DNA from: Rhodocyclales bacterium
Lineage (GTDB): Bacteria > Pseudomonadota > Gammaproteobacteria > Burkholderiales > Rhodocyclaceae
NCBI GenBank assembly: GCA_016235805.1
Contig: JACRIY010000014.1
Coordinates: 1-38,023, forward strand
Direction of reading: 5' to 3'
DNA length: 38,023 nucleotides
This document shows, piece after piece, positions 27,856 through 34,885 of this stretch (the stretch's first letter is position 1; every line of letters starts with the position of its first letter). The notes beneath the pieces were generated by a model. That model was not told the origin of the DNA. It searched no databases and was given only the letters and a program-made list of their open reading frames with translations. A program made the translations under genes and the position numbers.

Positions 27856-28983
27856 TCAGAACATGATTACCTGGCGGACCGCCTCCCCGGAATCCAGGCG
27901 GTCGAAGCCCTCGTTGATCTGGTCCAGGGTCAGGCGATGGGTGATCAGCTTGTCCACCGGCAGGCGGCCGGCCTTGAACAGCGCGATGTAGTGCGGAATG
28001 TCGCGCGCCGGCACGGCAGAGCCGAGGTAGCTGCCCTTCAGCGTGCGTTCCTCGGCGACCAGGTTCACCGCCGGCACGTTGAAGGTGTGCGAGGGCGGCG
28101 GCAGGCTGCAGGTCACCGTGGTGCCGCCGCGCCGCGTGATCTTGTAGGCGGCGTCGAGCGCCTTGACCGAGCTCGCGGCTTCGATGGCGATGTCCACGCC
28201 GCCCTTGGTCGCGGCCTTGACCTGGGCCACCAGGTCGGGATCGTCGGCACGGAAGGTGCTGGTCGCGCCCAGCGCCAGCGCGGTTTCGAGTTTTGAAGGC
28301 AGGCTGTCGATGGCGATCACTTCGCGTGCGCCGGCCGCCAGCGCGCCGAGCACGGCGGAAAGTCCCACGCCGCCCAGGCCCACCACGGCCACCGTTTGCC
28401 CCAGCCGCACCTGCGCCGAGTTGATCGCCGCGCCGACACCGGTCAGCACCGCGCAGCCGAACACGGCGGCGACATCCTGCGGCAGGTCGGGCGTGACCTT
28501 GACCAGCGAGCCGCGGTTGCACACCGCGTACTCGGCGAAGCACGACACGCCGACCTGGTGGTTGAGCGGGCTGCCGTCGGCGCGCGACAAGTGGCGATGG
28601 CCGCCGACCATGGTGCCGGCGGTGTTGGCCGCGGCACCGGGTTCGCACAGCGCCGGGCGGCCTTCCAGGCAGGGCAGGCAATGGCCGCAACTAGGGACGA
28701 AGACCAGGGCCACGGCATCACCGCGCTTGAGGTCGGTGACGCCCGGCCCGGTCTCCTCGACCACGCCGGCGGCCTCGTGGCCCAGCGCCATCGGCATCGG
28801 CCGCGGGCGGTCGCCGTTCACGATCGACAGGTCGGAATGGCACAGCCCGGCGGCGGTGATCTTCACCAGCACTTCATTGTGTGCGGGACCGGCAAGACTC
28901 ACGGTCTCGATGGCGATCGGCCGGGTTTGCGCATAGGGGCGCGGTTGTTCCATCTGGCTCAATACGGCGGCGCGGATTTGCAT
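27856..28983 (-). CDS. Zinc-dependent alcohol dehydrogenase (MDR family)
   Basis: A 375-residue medium-chain dehydrogenase. ATG at 28983 begins the family N-terminus (MQIRAAVL); the frame upstream looks non-coding. The catalytic zinc site is Cys in AAGLCHSDLS, His in GHEAAGVVEE and Cys in FGCAVLTGVG; the structural zinc site is CGHCLPCLEGRPALC. The Rossmann motif is VAVVGLGGVGLSAV. It oxidises an alcohol or reduces an aldehyde with NAD(H); the class III-like pattern suggests broad substrates. It is divergent from the NlpC lipoprotein gene with a 59-bp gap, and lies downstream of nothing it clearly belongs with. Confidence 0.92.
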   Translation of the reverse strand: MQIRAAVLSQMEQPRPYAQTRPIAIETVSLAGPAHNEVLVKITAAGLCHSDLSIVNGDRPRPMPMALGHEAAGVVEETGPGVTDLKRGDAVALVFVPSCGHCLPCLEGRPALCEPGAAANTAGTMVGGHRHLSRADGSPLNHQVGVSCFAEYAVCNRGSLVKVTPDLPQDVAAVFGCAVLTGVGAAINSAQVRLGQTVAVVGLGGVGLSAVLGALAAGAREVIAIDSLPSKLETALALGATSTFRADDPDLVAQVKAATKGGVDIAIEAASSVKALDAAYKITRRGGTTVTCSLPPPSHTFNVPAVNLVAEERTLKGSYLGSAVPARDIPHYIALFKAGRLPVDKLITHRLTLDQINEGFDRLDSGEAVRQVIMF

Positions 28984-29042
28984 GATGTTTTGTGCCTTGA
29001 TTAGGATTAACAGGCGCAGTCTAGCGGAATACATTTGACGAC

Positions 29043-29609
29043 ATGTCGGCTCCGCGCACATCGCTCGCCACCCTGCTTGCCAGTTCCAGCCTGGTGCTGG
29101 CCGCCTGCGGCGTGCTGCCCCTGGGCGGACAGGATCCGGCGCCGGTGGCCTCGCGCGGAAAAGTCGGCGCTGACGACACGGCGCGCGCGGTTTCCGCGCC
29201 CGGTTCCGGCAACCAGGCCGACCGGCACAACCCCAAGGCCAATGACGTGGTGCTCTTCGCCCTCGGACTGATCGAGACCGGGTACCGTTTCGGCGGCAAG
29301 AACCCGGACGCCGGCCTCGATTGCAGCGGCATGGTCAGCTATGTCTACGAGAAGTCGGTCGACATGCAACTCAAGGGCTCGGCGGCCGATCTTGCCCGCC
29401 AGGGCAAGGCGGTCCCGGCGGAAAAGCTCAAGCCCGGCGACCTGGTGTTCTTCAACACCCGCAACAAGCCGCGTTCCCACGTCGGCATCTACATCGGCGA
29501 CGACCGCTTCGTGCATGCGCCCAACAGCCGCGGCAAGGTGCGCACCGAAAGCCTGAAAAAGGGCTGGTTCGCGGCGCGCTTCGAAGAAGGCCGCACCTAC
29601 CTCGACTGA
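29043..29609 (+). CDS. NlpC/P60 lipoprotein, cell-wall peptidase
   Basis: A 188-residue lipoprotein. A signal peptide ends in a lipobox (LVLAAC), so the mature protein is anchored by its cysteine in the envelope. The NlpC/P60 domain (about 70-180) has the catalytic Cys in LDCSGMVSYVY, the His in SHVGIYIGDDRFVHAP, and the third polar residue in that stretch. It probably cuts D-glutamyl-meso-diaminopimelate bonds in peptidoglycan, as Spr/MepS-type proteins do. A short dispersed repeat (29159-29183) encodes KVGADDTA in the flexible linker after the lipobox. The ribosome binding site is weak. Confidence 0.9.
   Translation: MSAPRTSLATLLASSSLVLAACGVLPLGGQDPAPVASRGKVGADDTARAVSAPGSGNQADRHNPKANDVVLFALGLIETGYRFGGKNPDAGLDCSGMVSYVYEKSVDMQLKGSAADLARQGKAVPAEKLKPGDLVFFNTRNKPRSHVGIYIGDDRFVHAPNSRGKVRTESLKKGWFAARFEEGRTYLD
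29159..29183 (+). repeat. Dispersed repeat, short form, copy 6 (inside the NlpC gene)
   Basis: AAAAGTCGGCGCTGACG with ACACGGCG, read in frame as K-V-G-A-D-D-T-A in the linker between lipobox and catalytic domain. This is the same reading frame of the element as in fadE and fadJ. Confidence 0.65.
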
Positions 29610-29796
29610 CCTTGCCTCCGTCGCCGCGATTCCCGGCGGTCGCGGGCTCATCTTGAGCTAACCCTGCAAGCTGTCCGAACTACCCTGAAGCCGGTAGGAG
29701 GGATACGCCTTTGCGGGTATTCCTTTGGGATGACGGCCACGGTAAGGTTGTACCTGAAAGTACCGTCGTCGCGCGACGGTACCTTGGCTACTCCAC

Positions 29797-29817
29797 CCCC
29801 GCGCAATGCGGGGTTTT
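29797..29817 (+). terminator. Intrinsic terminator-like hairpin
   Basis: CCCCGC and GCGGGG (6 bp, loop GCAAT) followed by TTTT. Confidence 0.6.
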
Positions 29818-29823
29818 CAGAAT

Positions 29824-29854
29824 CCGGCGGGAGCGATCCAGCCGGGTTTTTTTT
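29824..29854 (+). terminator. Strong intrinsic terminator
   Basis: CCGGC-G-GG, loop AGCGAT, CC-A-GCCGG: a stem of seven pairs with one mismatch, followed by GTTTTTTTT. It would end transcripts from the NlpC side before the GGDEF-EAL gene. Confidence 0.75.
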
Positions 29855-29955
29855 ATGTCCGCCCCAAAGGGCGGACGGTATCCAGGGGAATGTCCGCCCC
29901 GAAGGGCGGTTCGTATCCAGCGGAATGTCCGCGCGGGACGCGGACCCGGCGCAGT
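29855..29955 (+). repeat. Tandem repeat of 35 bp, three copies, each with a hairpin
   Basis: Units start at 29855, 29890 and 29925. Each begins ATGTCCGC and holds a palindrome: GTCCGCCCCAAAGGGCGGAC, then GTCCGCCCCGAAGGGCGG, then GTCCGCGCGGGACGCGGAC. TATCCAG-C/G-GGA links the units. It lies between a terminator and the start of the PAS-GGDEF-EAL gene, so it may form the leader of that mRNA. Confidence 0.8.
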
Positions 29956-29982
29956 CGTTGCGCCACGCGGGGAGCCCGTAGA

Positions 29983-31743
29983 ATGGGAGCCGTAAACCCG
30001 CCCCAGACCATGAAGACGCCCTTGCCCGGATCCCCCTTCACCGTTCCCGGTTCGCCCGAGGCGGAGCACGATCGCGAGTTGCTCCAGTCGATCCTCGACA
30101 ATGCGCCGTTGGCCATCTGGATGACCGACACGAACGGCAGGATGCGCTTCGTCAACCGCCGCCTGTGCGACATCCTGGGCATCGCCGAGGCGCGCTTTCT
30201 GGCCGCCGGGCATTACACCGACCTGTTGCCCTCGTTTGTCGCCACCCGCTGCAAGCGGGCCGACCAGGATTGCCTGGCCAAGGCGGCGCCGCACCTGTCC
30301 AAGGAATGGCTGCAGTTTGTCGATGGCCGTGAACATCTGCTGGAAATCACCCGGATCAGGTTGTTCAATCCGGACGGCAGCCTGCGCGGCATCGCCGGCA
30401 TGGCCGCGGATGTTACCGAGCGCATGGAACACGAGAAGCACCTCGAACGCGTGGCCCATTACGACGCGCTGACCGGGGTGCCCAATCGCCAGTTGCTGGC
30501 CGATCGCCTGGCGCAGGCCCTCGCGCGCACCAAGCGCGAGCAGGGCCTGATGGCGGTCTGCCACCTCGACCTGGATGGTTTCAAGCCGGTCAATGACCGT
30601 TACGGCCACGGCGCCGGCGACAAGGTGCTGGTGGAAGTCACGCGGCGCATCAAGGAAGCCGTGCGCGAGGACGATACCGTCGCCCGCCTCGGCGGCGACC
30701 AGTTCGTCGTGCTGCTGGTCGGTCTGCAGGCGACCGAGGAATGCGTCGGCAGCCTGCAGCGCCTGCTGGAAAGCATCCAGCAGCCGATCGCCACCAACAA
30801 CGCGGTGCTATCCATCACCGCCAGCATCGGCGTGGCGATCTACCCGGAAGACGAGCAGGACGCGGATACCCTGCTGCGCCATGCCGGGCAGGCCATGCAC
30901 CTGGCCAAGCAGGCGGGCAGGAACCGCTACCACCTGTTCGACGCGATCAGCGACCAGCGCGCGCGATCCCACCACAAGCTGCTGCAGGAGATCCGGCTGG
31001 GACTGGCCGTGGGCGAATTCGAGCTGTATTACCAGCCCAAGGTGGATATGGCCAGCCGCCGACTGGTCGGCGCCGAAGCGCTGATCCGCTGGAACCATCC
31101 GCAACGCGGGTTCCTCCTGCCTGACGACTTCCTGCGCACGGTGGAAGACACCGAACTGGAAATCGAACTCGGCGACTGGATGCTGCGCACCGCGATCGGG
31201 CAACTGCAGCGCTGGCACGAGGAAGGCTTCGCGATCGAGCTCAGCGTCAATGTTTCGGCCTACTACCTGCAATCAACGGGCTTCGTCGCCAAGCTGCAGG
31301 CCACCGCCACGCAGCTCGCCGCGATGGATGCCCTGCGCCATTTGCAGATCGAAGTGCTGGAAACCGCCGCGCTGGAAGACATCGGCCGCATCGACGCCCT
31401 GATCGCCGCCTGCCGCGAGTTCGGCGTCGGCTTTGCGCTGGACGACTTCGGCACCGGCTACTCGTCGATCACCTACCTCAGCAAGCTCGACGTGGACATG
31501 CTCAAGATCGACCAGTCCTTCGTCCGCGACATGCTGCAGGACAAGGGCGACCACGCCATCGTGCAGGGCATCATCGCGCTGGCGCGGGCCTTCGAGATGG
31601 GCATCGTCGCGGAAGGCGTGGAGAGCGCGGCGCATTACGAGGCCCTGTTGCAGATGGGCTGCGAGGTCGGCCAGGGGCACGCCATCGGGCGCCCGATGCC
31701 GGCGCGCGACCTGTCCGCTTGGCGGATGCCCGCGATCTTCTGA
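29983..31743 (+). CDS. PAS-GGDEF-EAL protein with degenerate GGDQF site
   Basis: A 586-residue cytoplasmic protein with no membrane segment. The start at 29983 is chosen for GGGGAG eight bases upstream; ATG 30010 (MKTPLPG) is the alternative, and the frame is open further up through the tandem repeat. PAS (about 25-145, LDNAPLAIWMTDTNGRMRF), GGDEF (about 155-310, DALTGVPNRQLL, HLDLDGFKPVND), EAL (about 330-580, GAEALIRWNHP, LDDFGTGYSSITYL, KIDQSFVRD). The cyclase motif reads RLGGDQF with an RxxD I-site (REDD) before it. Gln for Glu suggests the GGDEF domain is mainly regulatory and the protein a phosphodiesterase. A bacteriohemerythrin follows after 49 bp. Confidence 0.93.
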   Translation: MGAVNPPQTMKTPLPGSPFTVPGSPEAEHDRELLQSILDNAPLAIWMTDTNGRMRFVNRRLCDILGIAEARFLAAGHYTDLLPSFVATRCKRADQDCLAKAAPHLSKEWLQFVDGREHLLEITRIRLFNPDGSLRGIAGMAADVTERMEHEKHLERVAHYDALTGVPNRQLLADRLAQALARTKREQGLMAVCHLDLDGFKPVNDRYGHGAGDKVLVEVTRRIKEAVREDDTVARLGGDQFVVLLVGLQATEECVGSLQRLLESIQQPIATNNAVLSITASIGVAIYPEDEQDADTLLRHAGQAMHLAKQAGRNRYHLFDAISDQRARSHHKLLQEIRLGLAVGEFELYYQPKVDMASRRLVGAEALIRWNHPQRGFLLPDDFLRTVEDTELEIELGDWMLRTAIGQLQRWHEEGFAIELSVNVSAYYLQSTGFVAKLQATATQLAAMDALRHLQIEVLETAALEDIGRIDALIAACREFGVGFALDDFGTGYSSITYLSKLDVDMLKIDQSFVRDMLQDKGDHAIVQGIIALARAFEMGIVAEGVESAAHYEALLQMGCEVGQGHAIGRPMPARDLSAWRMPAIF

Positions 31744-31792
31744 ACTGCGCGAAAATGCGCGGATCGAAACGCGCGGATCGAAGGGGGACACC

Positions 31793-32197
31793 ATGGCGCA
31801 ACTCGTGACCTGGACGGCGGACCTGAGCGTCGGCATCGATGCCATTGACGACCAGCACCGGCGCATCGTCGACTACATCAACGAATTGCACGAGGCGAGC
31901 CAAAGCGGGGACCTCGTGGTCGTCGGGCGGATCATCGACGACCTGATGGAGTACACCGTCTCGCACTTCAGCTTCGAGGAAGCGATGATGGAGCGGGCCG
32001 GCTATCGTTTCCTGGCCCCGCACAAGAAGGTGCATGAGTTGTTCACGCGCCGCGTCACCGAATTCCGCCAACGCTTCAAGCTGCGCGAAGATGTCGCCAG
32101 CGAGATGCAGGAAACCCTGATCAAGTGGCTGATGAACCACATCAGGAACGAAGACAGGAACTACGCAGCGACGGTGCGCGAGTTCGGGCAGGACTGA
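31793..32197 (+). CDS. Bacteriohemerythrin
   Basis: A 134-residue single-domain hemerythrin that binds O2 at a di-iron centre. All ligands are visible in order: His in DDQHRRI, His and Glu in HFSFEEAMM, two His in HKKVHELF, and His and Asp in HIRNEDRNY. AGGGGGAC precedes the ATG. Position 49 bp after a PAS-GGDEF-EAL gene suggests one transcript and a possible link between oxygen and c-di-GMP, as seen elsewhere with hemerythrin-GGDEF proteins; here the domains are separate genes. Confidence 0.93.
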   Translation: MAQLVTWTADLSVGIDAIDDQHRRIVDYINELHEASQSGDLVVVGRIIDDLMEYTVSHFSFEEAMMERAGYRFLAPHKKVHELFTRRVTEFRQRFKLREDVASEMQETLIKWLMNHIRNEDRNYAATVREFGQD

Positions 32198-32241
32198 GCG
32201 GCAAACCCGGGCGCTCCGCGCCTCGCGCGACGGCGCGGAAC

Positions 32242-32289
32242 AAAAGCGGCGCCCCACAGGGACTTCCTTCGGTCGCTGGCGACACGGCG
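32242..32289 (+). repeat. Dispersed repeat, long form, copy 7
   Basis: AAAAGCGGCGCCCCACAGG, GACTTCCTTCGGTCG, CTGGCGACACGGCG. It is intergenic, 45 bp after the bacteriohemerythrin stop; the first half is AGCGGCG instead of AGTCGGCG. Confidence 0.75.
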
Positions 32290-32320
32290 TGACGAAAAAT
32301 CAAAGGATGGAATGACGAGT

Positions 32321-32340
32321 GGCGCGATGGAGATCGCGCC
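32321..32340. other. Perfect hairpin between the bacteriohemerythrin and the array
   Basis: GGCGCGAT and ATCGCGCC pair over 8 bp with a 4-base loop. No T-run follows immediately on either strand, so terminator activity is uncertain. It sits 37 bp beyond the antitoxin stop, where the terminal attC would be expected but is not found. Confidence 0.45.
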
Positions 32341-32376
32341 GGCGGAAGGATTGGCTCGGCGACTTGCGCACCGTCA

Positions 32377-32724
32377 CTATGCGGCCTGCAACAGAAACTC
32401 GACTTTCACGGCCTCGTACGGGAAAACGATCTGACCGTCCTCCGTTTTGCTCAGCACTCCAGCACTAAGCAGCGCTGTGACATCGCCGTGCACGGCCTTT
32501 ACGTCGCGTTCAGCGCGGCGTGCGGCCTCGCGAATGGACATGGGCCCTGCGCCGCAAAGTACCTTGAGCAGTTCCCATCGCTTTTCAGTCAGCACCCGCC
32601 AAAGCAACTCGGGAGTGGCAAAGCTGATACGCGCAGCCTTCCGTGCTTTTCCTGTTTTCCAGGCGTCTGCAAAGTCAGCCATGGAATCGGCAGGGGCTCG
32701 CACATCAAGAGTTACTGTTTTCAT
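32377..32724 (-). CDS. tumA: TumA-like antitoxin, winged-helix DNA-binding protein
   Basis: A 115-residue protein starting at ATG 32724 with GAGGTGG upstream. A winged-helix region lies at about 55-105 (ELLKVLCGAGPMSIREAARR, then ERDVKAVHGDVTALLSAGVL), like the MarR-related antitoxins paired with TumE/DUF6516 toxins. It overlaps the end of the toxin gene by 20 bp, so the two are translationally coupled with the toxin first. It would neutralise the toxin and repress the pair. The family match rests on recognition of the fold pattern and partner, not on a search. Confidence 0.75.
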   Translation of the reverse strand: MKTVTLDVRAPADSMADFADAWKTGKARKAARISFATPELLWRVLTEKRWELLKVLCGAGPMSIREAARRAERDVKAVHGDVTALLSAGVLSKTEDGQIVFPYEAVKVEFLLQAA

Positions 32725-33001
32725 GGTTCCACCTCGCAATGTCCTTCTGGAAGTCGGCAATCAACCGTTCCGGCGTTGTAAAAGCGTAAGCACTTTCCTT
32801 CTTGCCGAAATGCCGGTGATCGCCCTTCCCCACTTCGTTGTCGTAGCGCAGGACGCATTCACCACCCACGACATAGGCCAGCCTGTACTTGAACGCGTGT
32901 GCCGACCCGCCCAGCGGCTTCGGAAGGCGCCACAGCACCAATTCCGCGAACGCCGACTCCGAGTAGATGATGCGAGTACCAACAAGCTGAACGGCTTTCA
33001 T
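32705..33001 (-). CDS. tumE: TumE-like toxin (DUF6516)
   Basis: A 98-residue protein from ATG 33001 (MKAVQLVGTRIIYSESAFAE). The pattern LWRLPKPLGGSAHAFKYRLAYV, RYDNEVGKGDHRHF and TTPERLIADFQKDI matches the DUF6516 toxin family. H in GKGDHRH and the nearby Asp are conserved-looking candidates for function. The frame is open to a TTG at 33037 but the internal ATG fits the family better. It follows attC 1 by 66 bp in the cassette direction. TTGACA at 33032-33037 (minus strand) could be a -35 box of an own promoter, common for toxin-antitoxin cassettes. Confidence 0.75.
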   Translation of the reverse strand: MKAVQLVGTRIIYSESAFAELVLWRLPKPLGGSAHAFKYRLAYVVGGECVLRYDNEVGKGDHRHFGKKESAYAFTTPERLIADFQKDIARWNHENSNS

Positions 33002-33067
33002 GTTGGAGATGGTGCCAACAAGTACGACTGTTGTCAATCAGTCCAACGCGGCGTGCTGCGACAAGAG

Positions 33068-33137
33068 GCCGAACGTGCAGGTGACCGGCGCTGCGCGGCT
33101 TCATCGCGCAGCGTCCGTGTTGATGGATGGGTTGGGC
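33068..33137 (-). other. attC site 1
   Basis: A 70-bp imperfect palindrome bounded on the + strand by GCCGAAC and GTTGGGC, with the central arms GGCGCTGCGCGG and CGCGCAGCGTCC. It separates the small membrane-protein cassette from the toxin-antitoxin pair. Confidence 0.85.
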
Positions 33138-33140
33138 GTC

Positions 33141-33434
33141 TTAGTCATGGCCAGCAGTGTTTCCGAGGGGATTACCCGTTGCACTATCTAGGCGGATTGT
33201 GGCATCGCCTTGTTCGATGGTTGTTGTCAGATCGGTCGTTACTCGCTCAGTCTTCTCTTCCTTGGCGAGTGAATAGGCAAGCGTTGCACCGATAACTGGT
33301 AGCAGCCAAATAATTAGGTATTGAGCGAGCTTCTTGTCTTGGGTGTAGTAGCTGCTAACGGCTACACGCCGAGTTGCGACGATGTTGCACGCCAACACGA
33401 TTGCCCCAGCAAAGAGCGCAAGCGTTAGTTCCAT
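33141..33434 (-). CDS. Cassette gene: small two-helix membrane protein
   Basis: A 97-residue protein with two predicted membrane segments (about 3-20, LALFAGAIVLACNIVA, and 38-56, AQYLIIWLLPVIGATLAYSL) and a polar C-terminal tail of about 40 residues. Its TAA stop lies four bases before attC 1, as expected for a cassette. The 5' leader is unusually long for a cassette, about 160 bp from attC 2, and contains copy 8 of the dispersed repeat. I do not recognise the family. Confidence 0.6.
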   Translation of the reverse strand: MELTLALFAGAIVLACNIVATRRVAVSSYYTQDKKLAQYLIIWLLPVIGATLAYSLAKEEKTERVTTDLTTTIEQGDATIRLDSATGNPLGNTAGHD

Positions 33435-33488
33435 GTTGTTTTACCGTTCAAGAGTGCTACAGCTTTCCCGCTCTGTTCCTGCAACAGC

Positions 33489-33516
33489 AAAAGTCGGCGC
33501 TGGCGATACGGCGACG
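33489..33516 (+). repeat. Dispersed repeat, short form, copy 8 (inside a cassette leader)
   Basis: AAAAGTCGGCGCTGGCG with ATACGGCGACGG. It lies between attC 2 and the cassette gene at 33141-33434, so this repeat has entered, or travelled with, an integron cassette. Confidence 0.65.
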
Positions 33517-33593
33517 GATACGCACCCGCAGTAAAGGCAACGGCGAGAGGAAACCTACGATCTGTGAGTAACGGCCGGTCCACGCTTTTAGAC

Positions 33594-33680
33594 GCCTAAC
33601 GTGGAGATGACCGGCGCTGCGCGGCCTTATCGCGCAGCGTCCAGCGACCGAAGGGAGCGAGGTCGATCGTAGGGTTATAC
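33594..33680 (-). other. attC site 2 (longer variant)
   Basis: An 87-bp site bounded by GCCTAAC and GTTATAC with the same central arms. It is about 16 bp longer than the others; the extra part holds CCAGCGACCGAAGG, the reverse complement of part of the long dispersed repeat. Confidence 0.8.
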
Positions 33681-33688
33681 GTCATGGG

Positions 33689-34063
33689 CTAGCGAGCCAA
33701 AAAAGTTGTGACAGCATCTCCGCGCACACCAATAGTGCCCCACTCGTGAGACTCTGATTGGCAGGCCAAGACAAAGTTATTTTCCGTTGGATCAAACAAA
33801 AGGCCGTAGCTTCTGTCGATCGCAACAACCCAGCATTCTCGGCGGATAGGTGGGTTTGAATTTTGTTGTTCCAATGTGTCTTCAATGAAGCATTCAGTGA
33901 CAAATGGATCAATGACACAGGGCAACATTCTTTCCAACTCGGCCGCCACCTTCTCTTTCGACCATGGCGTGCCGATAGTAGTACCTGGTGGTGGCGTTTC
34001 GTACTCGTCGAGGTAGCGCTGCATATCCTCAAGAACCCAACTCTTAAGTTCGAAGAGCTTCAT
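33689..34063 (-). CDS. Cassette gene: hypothetical soluble protein
   Basis: A 124-residue protein, MKLFELKSWVLEDMQRYLDEY at the start and ECWVVAIDRSYGLLFD plus GTIGVRGDAVTTFLAR at the end. No signal peptide or membrane segment. The helical N-terminus and strand-rich C-terminus recall small immunity-type proteins, but I cannot assign a family. ATG at 34063 lies about 10 bp after the attC 3 edge; the TAG stop is 8 bp before attC 2. The same frame is open upstream through attC 3, so a longer fused product is possible. Confidence 0.65.
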   Translation of the reverse strand: MKLFELKSWVLEDMQRYLDEYETPPPGTTIGTPWSKEKVAAELERMLPCVIDPFVTECFIEDTLEQQNSNPPIRRECWVVAIDRSYGLLFDPTENNFVLACQSESHEWGTIGVRGDAVTTFLAR

Positions 34064-34072
34064 TCTGGAGAC

Positions 34073-34143
34073 GTATAACGTCTGACATAACCGGCGCTGC
34101 GCGGCTTCATCGCGCAGCGTCCGGGTTGATGGATGGGTTGGGC
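34073..34143 (-). other. attC site 3
   Basis: A 71-bp site bounded by GTATAAC and GTTGGGC with the shared arms. The ExbD-like cassette gene reads into it and stops at a TGA inside the hairpin (34107-34109). Confidence 0.88.
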
Positions 34144-34721
34144 TGCTTAGCGGTAAGGACCGATACGCGGTAAATCTGAAGCTCCTGTAGCACGTCAAGC
34201 AGCGTGGCATAGGACTGAAACTTTGAGTTTCTATCTGCGGCAACATCTATCTGAAGCGTCGTATCACCCTCTGAGGCGGCCGCAATGGCTATCTTCAAAG
34301 CTTCGTGCGATTGGTTCCCAACCCTAGACGGCTTGCTTGTATCTTCTGAATTGGTCGGGGTACGTTTCCCCACCAAGTAGTCGCCTGATTCCAAGATAGT
34401 AATTCTGATCGATGATTTCGCCGGAGCGCTTTTGCTTGAAGGCGGATCAAGCAAGGCGGTAGAACGTACGGAACTAACCTCGGCTTTTTGTGCGCGACTG
34501 GACTGCCCACTACCAAATAACACAAGAGCTATCCAAGCTAAGACAGCTAACCCAATGATGCCGGTAACAATCAGGGCCCGTCGTTCAATAAGATCCTTTT
34601 CGGATTGCTCCTTCTGGAGTTGATTAGCTAACTTTCTAACTTTCCGAATTGCGGCCTGTTCAACTGTTCTTTGAACATTTTCAGCAATTGCAGCGTCATT
34701 GGGTTCAAGTTCGCTAGGCAT
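34107..34721 (-). CDS. Cassette gene: ExbD/TolR-like membrane-anchored protein
   Basis: A 204-residue protein from ATG 34721. A charged helical N-terminus (1-48) is followed by one membrane segment (about 49-70, LIVTGIIGLAVLAWIALVLF) and an outer domain (about 100-190). ITILESGDYLVGKR, then LQIDVAADRNSKFQSY and LLDVLQELQIYRVSVLT, has the strand-helix order of the ExbD/TolR periplasmic domain. ExbD proteins couple proton flow to outer-membrane work with ExbB, which is not encoded here, and the long cytoplasmic N-terminus is unusual. The last residues (NPSINPDAAR) come from attC 3. The assignment is inference. Confidence 0.6.
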   Translation of the reverse strand: MPSELEPNDAAIAENVQRTVEQAAIRKVRKLANQLQKEQSEKDLIERRALIVTGIIGLAVLAWIALVLFGSGQSSRAQKAEVSSVRSTALLDPPSSKSAPAKSSIRITILESGDYLVGKRTPTNSEDTSKPSRVGNQSHEALKIAIAAASEGDTTLQIDVAADRNSKFQSYATLLDVLQELQIYRVSVLTAKQPNPSINPDAAR

Positions 34722-34747
34722 CGTTTGTTCCGGTAGGCAGTTGAGCG

Positions 34748-34814
34748 GCCCAACGTCTGAAATCACCGGGCTGCGCGGCTTCTTGCGCAGCTCCGGTGGA
34801 TTGATGGGTTATCC
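34748..34814 (-). other. attC site 4 (divergent)
   Basis: A 67-bp site bounded by GCCCAAC and GTTATCC. Its arms (GGGCTGCGCGG and GCGCAGCTCC) and loop differ most from the others. The next 71 bp to the following stop codon show no feature. Confidence 0.8.
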
Positions 34815-34885
34815 GGGAAACAATAGATGACAGTAAGTACCCCTTCAATGCTTGAGCGTTCCTTCCTGTATTCACTGGACGCCTT

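Larger units (their letters stand above)
29680..29854 (+). ncRNA. Candidate structured RNA or leader with tandem terminators
   Basis: The 373-bp gap 29610-29982 has no gene. Its first part could fold strongly: GTACCGTCG (29760-29768) pairs perfectly with CGACGGTAC (29774-29782), and GGATAC pairs with GTATTCC upstream (29701-29722) with one bulge. Two terminator-like hairpins follow. I do not recognise a riboswitch or known small RNA class. No good promoter is visible upstream, so it could equally be the 3' tail of the NlpC transcript. The 5' limit is a guess. Confidence 0.35.

Noticed and set aside
29680..29782. c-di-GMP riboswitch upstream of the PAS-GGDEF-EAL gene
   Set aside because: The conserved GEMM core sequences are not present and two terminators separate the region from the gene.
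29855..29955. CRISPR or satellite array from the 35-bp tandem units
   Set aside because: Units are directly adjacent with no spacers and only three copies.
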